From the IMG/VR virus record IMGVR_UViG_3300025159_000646, positions 1-28,196 of that record: a DNA stretch of 28,196 nucleotides; one strand, 5' to 3'. A program made the translations under genes and the position numbers. The stretch is from a virus. Under the pieces are notes generated by a model. The model had not been told where the DNA came from and searched no databases. It saw only the letters and a program-made list of their open reading frames with translations. Below, piece after piece: positions 8,073-14,133 of this stretch. How positions within the stretch are numbered: the first letter of the stretch is position 1; every line of letters starts with the position of its first letter.

Positions 8073-8360
8073 CTATTGCGCTTCTTCTATAGAATTGGTA
8101 AGATTATCCAGGTATTCGGCCATAACTGTAATTGGTTCTAAGCTTGCTGTAGAAAATCCTTTTAGCATGTCCAATCCTTTCTGAAAGATTGGATCCGCTA
8201 AATCTGGCGATATACTTTTTAGATTATTAAAACTCTCGTCAATCTTTGCAACCGACGCATCTATATCTGGTAAAAAAGATCTAATTGATTCTAGGGCACT
8301 GGCTATTTCTACAAGATTACTATTTATTTCACCTATTTTTTCTTTAGCAATTATTGCCAT
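8073..8360 (-). CDS. Small helical protein (95 aa)
   Basis: Predicted three-helix bundle (IGEINSNLVEIASALESIRSF; VAKIDESFNNLKSI; LEPITVMAEYLDNLTNSIEEA). The ATG lies just after the stop of the upstream GT2, whose final codons AGGATGAAATAG supply the ribosome binding site. It sits between two glycosyltransferase genes. Not recognised; small helical set. Confidence 0.75.
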   Translation of the reverse strand: MAIIAKEKIGEINSNLVEIASALESIRSFLPDIDASVAKIDESFNNLKSISPDLADPIFQKGLDMLKGFSTASLEPITVMAEYLDNLTNSIEEAQ

Positions 8361-8361
8361 T

Positions 8362-9240
8362 CTATTTCATCCTAACAGTTAATTTCTTTAATTCACCCCA
8401 AGATATACTATCGGCTTTGTTAGTTGTTGGATTTAACCAATATAAATTCTCAAATCTATTTTCGCTAAGGGAATCAGATGCTTCAAAAACTTTATACTCT
8501 ACTTGATCTATGGAACCGCCGTGATTTTGTTCAAATAGTTCTTTCGATAACTTCATTCTGATTTTCGGAAATAACAAATCTTCGTTCTGTCTAAATGTTT
8601 CACCCCATTCATGAATTACAGATGGTGGTATTCCATAACTGTAATAACCTAATTTTGCTAATTTGCAAAATAGATCGCATTCCTCGAAAAAACTATAATA
8701 TCCTTCGTCAAATTTCCCGACCATTTCCCAGTTCTTTAATTCTGTTAAAAAACAATAACCCTCAACAGCAATTCTTCTAAACGGCTTATTTATATCCGCG
8801 CCATCTGGTATTCTTATTCCTTGCCCGCCCACGTTTTGTTGGAGACTAACACCGCCGACTTTTTGATTATTCTTAATAAAGAACATTAAATACTTTAGCC
8901 AGTCTGGAGTCATCTCTAAATCATCATTTAGCAATACTCCGTATTTACATTTATTTTCCTTCGCATATTCATAACAATGATTCCACCCCGCGGGAATCCC
9001 TAAATTTCTACGATGCTCTCTTAACGGAACATTAAATTCTTTACAGATTTCTCTAAGGATTTTTAATTCTCTTTCCGCTGAACCATCGTCTACAACAACC
9101 TTTGTCATCGAATCAAAATTAGGTGTATTCTTTACAAGAGATTTTAAAAGCCTGTATATTCTAGCATTGCCGTTAAAAGTTATTATACCTATGGCACATT
9201 CTTCTGTATTATAATCTGTAATAAATTCTCTACTGGACAT
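8362..9240 (-). CDS. GT2-family glycosyltransferase
   Basis: 292 aa, GT-A fold. After a 15-residue lead (SREFITDYNTEE) comes AIGIITFNGNARIYRLLKSL, then DDG at residues 51-53 and the NDD metal motif at 105-107. EECDLFCKLAKLGYYSYG and VIHEW form the C-terminal catalytic region. ATG at 9240 follows GGGGAATAATAG, formed by the end of the upstream homing endonuclease. The lead sequence is echoed in a 22-codon stub on the far side of that endonuclease (10089-10157), suggesting that a related GT2 gene once stood there. Acceptor unknown. Confidence 0.88.
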   Translation of the reverse strand: MSSREFITDYNTEECAIGIITFNGNARIYRLLKSLVKNTPNFDSMTKVVVDDGSAERELKILREICKEFNVPLREHRRNLGIPAGWNHCYEYAKENKCKYGVLLNDDLEMTPDWLKYLMFFIKNNQKVGGVSLQQNVGGQGIRIPDGADINKPFRRIAVEGYCFLTELKNWEMVGKFDEGYYSFFEECDLFCKLAKLGYYSYGIPPSVIHEWGETFRQNEDLLFPKIRMKLSKELFEQNHGGSIDQVEYKVFEASDSLSENRFENLYWLNPTTNKADSISWGELKKLTVRMK

Positions 9241-9243
9241 CTA

Positions 9244-10104
9244 TTATTCCCCTCTCAAAATCTCTTCCAGTTTTAATCTTTTTTCTTCCGGTAAAAATAC
9301 TTCTTTACTAACTATACCCAAGGCTTTCTGATATTTCCTATCCAGATATATATTAGAATTTTTATATAATAATCTAGCTAATATAATAGAACTAAACCCG
9401 TTTAGTAAAATACTAAAAAGTTTTTTAGGGTAATGATCTCGAATACGCATTGTGCTTATACCGCAACTCTCACAGAATTCTTTAAACTGACTCATCAAAA
9501 GAACATTTCCGCAAAGTCCTATGCGACAAGCACCATAACTTTCAACATTCGTTACCCAGCCATCACCATCTATCACACCTCTCCAAAAATGTTTATTTCC
9601 AATTATTTTTTCTGAAGCCCCACTGAAACTTTTATATTCATTAATTCCGTAAGATTCCAACGCTTCCGTAAGATATGGAGAACTTATAGCTATATAAGCT
9701 TGCTTATATACTTTCTTACGAACTTTATCGTCACATTTTTTAATTTCATGGACGACGTTTAAAAATTTCTTAAATTTCTCAAGATGTCCTATATCTTTTT
9801 CAGAAAGCTTTAACGTTAATCTCCCCGAGTAACCGCTCTGTCTGTGAATACTTCCGTCAGCGGTTAGAAACCCCGCCCAGTATGCTGATTCTTCAGTAAC
9901 TTTATCAAAAGCAAAGTCATTACAAATTATTTTTCTTCTCGAATCAAAACTGTTTCTAATCGGAATATTTAATTTTCTAAATTGATACCAGAGGCTAACC
10001 GGCCTCAATCCAAATGACCTACTTATTTCACTAATAGATTCTCCATTTTGGTATCTAGAGATCCCTATTTTAACTTGTTCATCTGTTATTACTCTTGCCG
10101 GCAT
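9244..10104 (-). CDS. LAGLIDADG homing endonuclease
   Basis: 286 aa, freestanding. N-terminal helix-turn-helix (GESISEISRSFGLRPVSLWY, residues 21-40) is followed by two LAGLIDADG helices, YWAGFLTADG (about 75-84) and FWRGVIDGDG (about 173-182), both with the catalytic Asp. It shares layout with the 400-aa endonuclease at 3206-4408 but has one HTH unit instead of three. The ATG at 10104 lies inside the 22-codon GT2-like stub, so the gene appears to have landed in, or next to, the beginning of a glycosyltransferase gene. It ends directly before an intact GT2. Confidence 0.88.
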   Translation of the reverse strand: MPARVITDEQVKIGISRYQNGESISEISRSFGLRPVSLWYQFRKLNIPIRNSFDSRRKIICNDFAFDKVTEESAYWAGFLTADGSIHRQSGYSGRLTLKLSEKDIGHLEKFKKFLNVVHEIKKCDDKVRKKVYKQAYIAISSPYLTEALESYGINEYKSFSGASEKIIGNKHFWRGVIDGDGWVTNVESYGACRIGLCGNVLLMSQFKEFCESCGISTMRIRDHYPKKLFSILLNGFSSIILARLLYKNSNIYLDRKYQKALGIVSKEVFLPEEKRLKLEEILRGE

Positions 10105-10157
10105 ATTTTACCTACTTCAAGAGGATCATAATCTCTAATAAACTCCCTCTCTCCCAC
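10089..10157 (-). pseudogene. Truncated GT2 5' end (22 codons) upstream of homing endonuclease
   Basis: GTG at 10157 is preceded by AAGGAG at good spacing and opens a frame that stops at 10089. Residues 4-10 (REFIRDY) match residues 4-10 of the GT2 at 8362-9240 (REFITDY), and the DNA over that stretch is about 20 of 24 bases identical by eye. The frame then runs into the endonuclease start. I read it as the remnant of a second GT2 copy, or of the original GT2 start, disrupted by endonuclease insertion. It could still be translated as a leader peptide. Confidence 0.5.
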
Positions 10158-10172
10158 AAATATTCTCCTTAG

Positions 10173-10424
10173 TTATAATTCATTCTGGTGATTTTCTATC
10201 TTTTGAGTAAATCCGGCTAGTTCCGCATCGTATACTTCTTGAGTTTTTTGAATAATTCTATTTAAATCATCCTTCATTCCTTGCGGAACACCCTCTGATT
10301 CAGATTCTTCTATATCTCTGCGGAGATCTTCTAGTTTTCTCATAATACTATCTAGATCATTAGCAACTTCCTGGGATACTTCTAACGCATGGTCCCAGAA
10401 CATATCCTGTGTAAATTTAGCCAT
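10173..10424 (-). CDS. Small acidic helical protein (83 aa)
   Basis: Two long charged helices (WDHALEVSQEVANDLDSIMRKL.. and GMKDDLNRIIQKTQEVYDAEL) separated by a Glu/Ser/Gly turn: a probable helical hairpin. The ATG follows GAGGAATAACTAAAATG, a stop/ribosome-site fusion shared with the gene upstream. No known domain. Small helical set. Confidence 0.76.
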   Translation of the reverse strand: MAKFTQDMFWDHALEVSQEVANDLDSIMRKLEDLRRDIEESESEGVPQGMKDDLNRIIQKTQEVYDAELAGFTQKIENHQNEL

Positions 10425-10429
10425 TTTAG

Positions 10430-10726
10430 TTATTCCTCATCAGTATACGCTATAAGACTGTCAATCCATTCCGCCATATTTCTTAAATGCGTAACTATAG
10501 CCTCTCCCCCCGCTTCTGAATTTGGATTAGTTAGTTCTTTATCCAATTCTGATAAACTAATCATTATAAAATCATCTGGTTCTCGATTTCCTTCTTTTTG
10601 CAGTTCTCTATATTTATCCTGAATTAAATCAATTAACTTGCCGGCGTCACCCTCTAATCTTTGAACTTCTGCTACAAGATTTGTTAACCCACTTTTTACT
10701 TCTTTAAGCACGTTTTCTCCAACCAT
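10430..10726 (-). CDS. Small acidic helical protein (98 aa)
   Basis: N-terminal coiled-coil helix (LKEVKSGLTNLVAEVQRLEG, LIDLIQDKYRELQKEG), a Pro/Asp turn, then two further helices ending in LRNMAEWIDSLIAYTDEE. The start lies at GGAGTAACTAAAATG and the end at GAGGAATAACTAAAATG, so the gene sits as a cassette between two almost identical junctions. Function unknown. Confidence 0.76.
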   Translation of the reverse strand: MVGENVLKEVKSGLTNLVAEVQRLEGDAGKLIDLIQDKYRELQKEGNREPDDFIMISLSELDKELTNPNSEAGGEAIVTHLRNMAEWIDSLIAYTDEE

Positions 10727-10731
10727 TTTAG

Positions 10732-11064
10732 TTACTCCGATACTTTATAATAATCCATTCCTCTACTAGCCACACTTCTCTTTTCTGACATAAACTCTAG
10801 TTCTTCAAATGTGTCATCTATCTTGCCGTTAACTTCATTAATAAATTCCACGGCATTACTGAAAAGTTGATCGATTTCTTTGGTTAGATTGTCTATGTCA
10901 AAATCCCCTGTTTGAAATATATCAGCTTTTTTAACAATTTCAAGTATTAAATTATTTATTTCTGAAGTATATGATTCTATTATTTTGTTAGACTCTATTT
11001 GAAGTTTATCTAGATCAGTAGCTAAGTCCAGAAAGCTTTCATGTATTTTTGATTTATCTAACAT
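10732..11064 (-). CDS. Small acidic helical protein (110 aa), paralogue of 13049-13387
   Basis: The opening LDKSKIHESFLDLATDLD closely matches IDKSKIDEEFYPLVDDLD in the 112-aa protein at 13049-13387, and FINEVNGKIDDTFEELEFMS matches the corresponding C-terminal helix there. The two are therefore duplicates about 2 kb apart. Predicted helical throughout. It ends in KVSE with GGAGTAA feeding the next gene. No known domain. Confidence 0.78.
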   Translation of the reverse strand: MLDKSKIHESFLDLATDLDKLQIESNKIIESYTSEINNLILEIVKKADIFQTGDFDIDNLTKEIDQLFSNAVEFINEVNGKIDDTFEELEFMSEKRSVASRGMDYYKVSE

Positions 11065-11118
11065 TTATATTAATCTTGTTTGGTCTCAAGCCATTTTTAA
11101 AATAATTTTATCACCACG

Positions 11119-11394
11119 CTAAGATTGCTGATCCAGCCATCTTTCATATTGTTCTATTTGTGACATACCCCCAGTTGGGGATTGTTCGTCTAAATAATTA
11201 TATAGTAAAGTAATCCTCTGCTCAATAGACGGCAATTCTCTTTTACCAAAAAATACGTCTATGAATATATGGGAATCTCCTGTTATTTCCGTCCAAAACA
11301 CAACATCATTAAACGCACGTATATGTTCATTAAAAAATCTATATAATAATTCTAGTTCTGCTTCACCTGAATATTTAGATTCATTTTGTGTCAT
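11119..11394 (-). CDS. Small hypothetical protein (91 aa)
   Basis: Mixed helical protein with more aromatic residues than its neighbours (LLYRFFNEHIRAFNDVVFW, HIFIDVFFG, LLYNYLDEQ) and a C-terminal helix QIEQYERWLDQQS. Start ATG at 11394 with AAGGAAAATAA upstream. A 54-base gap follows it. Not recognised; perhaps a soluble partner of the adjacent helical proteins, but nothing shows this. Confidence 0.68.
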   Translation of the reverse strand: MTQNESKYSGEAELELLYRFFNEHIRAFNDVVFWTEITGDSHIFIDVFFGKRELPSIEQRITLLYNYLDEQSPTGGMSQIEQYERWLDQQS

Positions 11395-11409
11395 AAGTTA
11401 TTTTCCTTA

Positions 11410-11616
11410 TTAATATCCAGATTCTATTTTATCAATCTCCACCAAGGATTGTTCAACCATATCTATATAGTTGACAATTTTTTCATACTCGTCTGTGATA
11501 CCTCCAAAATCTGCGGCAGTCATAATATCTTTATTGCTCCCGTTATTAAAATCAGTAATTTCAGAAATAAGTTCTTTTCTAAGATCATTGACCCGTTCGA
11601 TAAGTAAATTATACAT
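11410..11616 (-). CDS. Small helical protein (68 aa)
   Basis: I place the start at ATG 11616 because GAGG lies just upstream; the longer frame to 11646 would begin at a TTG inside the duplicated epimerase tail. The protein is helical (NLLIERVNDLRKELISEI; YEKIVNYIDMVEQSLVEIDKI) with a central AADFGGI. The DFGGI string also occurs in the 91-aa protein just upstream (11705-11980), which supports a duplication of the unit 'epimerase end plus small helical gene'. Function unknown. Confidence 0.68.
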   Translation of the reverse strand: MYNLLIERVNDLRKELISEITDFNNGSNKDIMTAADFGGITDEYEKIVNYIDMVEQSLVEIDKIESGY

Positions 11617-11624
11617 GAAGTCCT

Positions 11625-11680
11625 CTAAATTAATTGGTCGGCCCAAGTTTTGGGAGTTTTCTCATTTATTAATTCTAATT
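11625..11680 (-). pseudogene. Remnant of a second sugar-epimerase 3' end
   Basis: In the frame ending at the TAG 11625-11627 this stretch reads LELINEKTPKTWADQLI, against LELVNEKTPRTWVDQLI at the C-terminus of the intact epimerase (11993-13027). By eye about 46 of 53 bases agree. No epimerase sequence remains upstream of it, so it is a duplicated tail whose body was lost or never copied. It lies between two small helical genes that share a DFGGI motif. Confidence 0.72.
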
Positions 11681-11704
11681 GACCGATCCACACTAAACAA
11701 TTCA

Positions 11705-11980
11705 CTAATTTCTAGTGGCGTCAATGTCGAGGTCTCGGAGTAATCCATCAATATTTTCTTTAAAGGAATCTAGAACTCTTTGTATTTTGTTATAAGCATC
11801 GGTAGTCACGCTATTGTCAAAAGCTACTTCTGGATGCTCCTTCTGAAGACTCTTTATTATTCCCCCGAAGTCAACACCGAGATTTAGAATCTCAACATTA
11901 TACTGATTCATTATACTAGCAATGTCATAAGCTTTTTCTGCAAAATCTACTACTTTATCCACATCAATATTTTCGTTCAT
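11705..11980 (-). CDS. Small acidic helical protein (91 aa)
   Basis: Start placed at ATG 11980, preceded by GGGGG at 5 bases; an upstream GTG at 11992 gives four more residues but lacks a ribosome site. Helical: VDKVVDFAEKAYDIASIMNQ, then GVDFGGIIKSLQKEHPEV, then YNKIQRVLDSFKENIDGLL. It shares DFGGI with the 68-aa protein downstream. It immediately follows the epimerase gene. Function unknown; small helical set. Confidence 0.74.
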   Translation of the reverse strand: MNENIDVDKVVDFAEKAYDIASIMNQYNVEILNLGVDFGGIIKSLQKEHPEVAFDNSVTTDAYNKIQRVLDSFKENIDGLLRDLDIDATRN

Positions 11981-11992
11981 AGCAACCCCCAC

Positions 11993-13027
11993 TTAAATTA
12001 ATTGGTCTACCCAAGTCCGCGGAGTTTTCTCATTTACTAATTCTAACGGTACAGAATAAACTGGTTTAACACCATAAGGATATTTCTTATAAGCCCACTC
12101 TATAAATTCTCTAACAGCTTCTCTTAATGTTTTTGTTTCCTTGTACCCAAGTAAATCTATGGACTTCTGAACAGTTGAATATGCCACAGCCACTTCTCTG
12201 GGTCTATCCTGTAAATATACTGGATCTGGTGTCTTTTTACCAGTTACCTTTTCAAATTCTTCTCTCACCATTACTGATAATTCATTTAATGTATTTGGTG
12301 TCTTTGCCCCTAGATTAATTATTTGACCATGAACATCTCTATCTAAACAATTTACCATTGCATCAATTACATCGCCAAGATAACTCCAGCTTCGAACATG
12401 TGAACCGTCGCCATAAACAAAATAATTTTTATCCCGCAATAAACAATTTACCCATATTGCTAATACATTTCTTGCAGAATCATATAAAAATTGACGTTTT
12501 CCCACTAAATTATGAGGACGAATAATCGTGTATCTAAAATCATATACGTCGGAAAATATTTCGGTCATTCCCTCTATCGAAGATTTACACCAAGCGTAAA
12601 CGTCTACCGGATTTCTTGGGAGTGACTCGTCAAATGGTGATTTCTGATCCCCGTAACATGCCATACTACTTGCTACTATCCAATATGGCACCTTAGTTTT
12701 AATCGCAGCTTTAGCTAAATTAACAAAAGCTACTGTATTATTCTCTACACAGAATTTAGGGGTGAACTGTGATCTTCCTTCAGTTGCATCTGCTGCGAGA
12801 TGAAAAAGAGCATCAATTCTTCCATTATTATAGTAATAATCTAAAATCTTGTTTACTGCTTTTTCATCCCGCAGGTCATCATACCACTGTTCTACTTTGT
12901 CATTAATGTTTTCTTTTAGCCCGCCGGATAAATTATCAACGCCTATTACAGAGTGTCCTTTTTCTATTAATTTGTCGCAAAGCCAAGACCCCATCATCCC
13001 AGCATTCCCAGTACAAAGAATTCGCAT
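11993..13027 (-). CDS. NAD-dependent nucleotide-sugar epimerase/dehydratase (extended SDR)
   Basis: 344 aa, normal length for the extended short-chain dehydrogenase family. GNAGMMG (residues 7-13) is the NAD-binding GxxGxxG loop; VDNLSGG follows beta-2; LAAD near 77-80, SSM at 120-122 and the catalytic YxxxK (YAWCK, 144-148) are all present. RPHNLVG and the DGSHVRSWSYLGDVIDAM stretch are typical of UDP-glucose 4-epimerase and UDP-glucuronate epimerase relatives. It should make or interconvert a nucleotide sugar in the cytoplasm, plausibly the donor for the neighbouring glycosyltransferases. The exact substrate cannot be told. A copy of its last ~53 bases lies about 0.4 kb downstream. Confidence 0.9.
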   Translation of the reverse strand: MRILCTGNAGMMGSWLCDKLIEKGHSVIGVDNLSGGLKENINDKVEQWYDDLRDEKAVNKILDYYYNNGRIDALFHLAADATEGRSQFTPKFCVENNTVAFVNLAKAAIKTKVPYWIVASSMACYGDQKSPFDESLPRNPVDVYAWCKSSIEGMTEIFSDVYDFRYTIIRPHNLVGKRQFLYDSARNVLAIWVNCLLRDKNYFVYGDGSHVRSWSYLGDVIDAMVNCLDRDVHGQIINLGAKTPNTLNELSVMVREEFEKVTGKKTPDPVYLQDRPREVAVAYSTVQKSIDLLGYKETKTLREAVREFIEWAYKKYPYGVKPVYSVPLELVNEKTPRTWVDQLI

Positions 13028-13048
13028 ATTCCGTATTACTTTTATATA

Positions 13049-13387
13049 CTAATGAGGACCAACTGAACGATATAATTCATCCGCGGATTTTTTTAATACT
13101 TCATCAACATCGGATAATAATTCTAATTCAGTTATAGCATCTTCTATGTAGGTTATAGAATCCTCTACTAGTTCCATTCCTTTAGATAGTTGATCGCTTA
13201 ATGCTCCGACATTATGATCCACGGTTCTATCATGTGTTTCTTGCGCAAGAATTTTATCTTGTTCGAGTTTTGGATTCCATTCATTTATATAAGCATTTAC
13301 TAATGCTTGAAGTAGACTTGCAAAGAAATCTAGATCATCTACTAGTGGATAAAATTCTTCATCTATTTTTGATTTATCTATAGCCAT
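13049..13387 (-). CDS. Small acidic helical protein (112 aa), paralogue of 10732-11064
   Basis: IDKSKIDEEFYPLVDDLD at the N-terminus and ELVEDSITYIEDAITELELL near the C-terminus match the 110-aa protein at 10732-11064. Predicted helical bundle with a His/Thr-rich turn in the middle (ETHDRTVDHN). Weak ribosome site (AGGT). It lies directly upstream of the epimerase gene, with 21 bases between. Function unknown. Confidence 0.77.
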   Translation of the reverse strand: MAIDKSKIDEEFYPLVDDLDFFASLLQALVNAYINEWNPKLEQDKILAQETHDRTVDHNVGALSDQLSKGMELVEDSITYIEDAITELELLSDVDEVLKKSADELYRSVGPH

Positions 13388-13397
13388 AAAATTTTAC

Positions 13398-13763
13398 CTA
13401 AACCACTGTTGTTTGTACAGTTTTTATTTCTGCTGAAAATTCTTGTAAAACTATTTGTATAGCTTCTAAAGCAGCGGATGCTATGCTTCCGCCAAGAGGT
13501 TTGTTTTCAACACCTATTGTTATTTGATCCCCTGCAAAATCTGTAATTTCTCCAATATTTTCTTCGACTATTTTTTTGAGTTCGTTGTAAATAGGTTCTT
13601 CTAGTTTACTTAATCCATTAATAGTTACTGCTAAAAAAATCCCCACATTACCCACAGAGATTTCCGCGGAATCAAATCTAATACTATTTCTTAAAGAGTT
13701 GGAAATAGTTAATTTAAATTTTTCTTCAGGCTCATTTTCAAATCGCAATTTTGATTGGAGCAT
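13398..13763 (-). CDS. Small alpha/beta protein (121 aa), paralogue of 13791-14120
   Basis: Beta-rich N-terminal half (FKLTISNSLRNSIRFDSAEI, VGIFLAVTING) followed by helix-strand-helix. The segment AGDQITIGVENKPLGGSIAS aligns with SGDELTLQVESGPIGDQIIS in the 109-aa upstream neighbour, with the same flanking helices, so the two are tandem paralogues. Ribosome site AGAGGTAGATAA before the ATG. No known family; the fold is not the helical one of most neighbours. Confidence 0.75.
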   Translation of the reverse strand: MLQSKLRFENEPEEKFKLTISNSLRNSIRFDSAEISVGNVGIFLAVTINGLSKLEEPIYNELKKIVEENIGEITDFAGDQITIGVENKPLGGSIASAALEAIQIVLQEFSAEIKTVQTTVV

Positions 13764-13790
13764 TTATCTACCTCTTTACTTTTCTTACAG

Positions 13791-14120
13791 TTAAGCCGCC
13801 TTGGCTTCCTCAGCTTCTCGCATAGACTTCCTATTCTCATTAATGAGTTTCTCTAATTCATCCAGCGGTCCTTGTACCGCTCTTTCTAATAGAGAAATAA
13901 TTTGATCGCCTATCGGCCCAGACTCTACTTGAAGTGTTAGCTCATCTCCGCTTACGCTGGAGACTTTACCCACTTGCTCATTAATGTACTCTAGGACAAA
14001 CGATTCTTCGTCCTGGTCTAAGTATTCAAATCCTTCTAGTAACATAATTACATCAACCATAAATAATGGATTGAATACTAAGTAGTTACCATCCAAACGA
14101 ATAGGTAGGTCATTATTCAT
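13791..14120 (-). CDS. Small alpha/beta protein (109 aa), paralogue of 13398-13763
   Basis: N-terminal strands (IRLDGNYLVFNPLFMVDVIM), a helix with acidic turn (LDQDEESFVLEYINEQVG), then SGDELTLQVESGPIGDQIIS shared with the next gene, and a C-terminal coiled-coil tail rich in Glu and Ala. AAAGGA lies about 12 bases before the ATG. Follows the GT4-like gene by 13 bases. Unknown function. Confidence 0.75.
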   Translation of the reverse strand: MNNDLPIRLDGNYLVFNPLFMVDVIMLLEGFEYLDQDEESFVLEYINEQVGKVSSVSGDELTLQVESGPIGDQIISLLERAVQGPLDELEKLINENRKSMREAEEAKAA

Positions 14121-14133
14121 GGTTTAGTATCCT

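Noticed and set aside
11065-11118. Possible second remnant (frame ending KWLETKQD) resembling the RWLDQQS end of the upstream gene
   Set aside because: Similarity covers only a handful of residues and could be chance.
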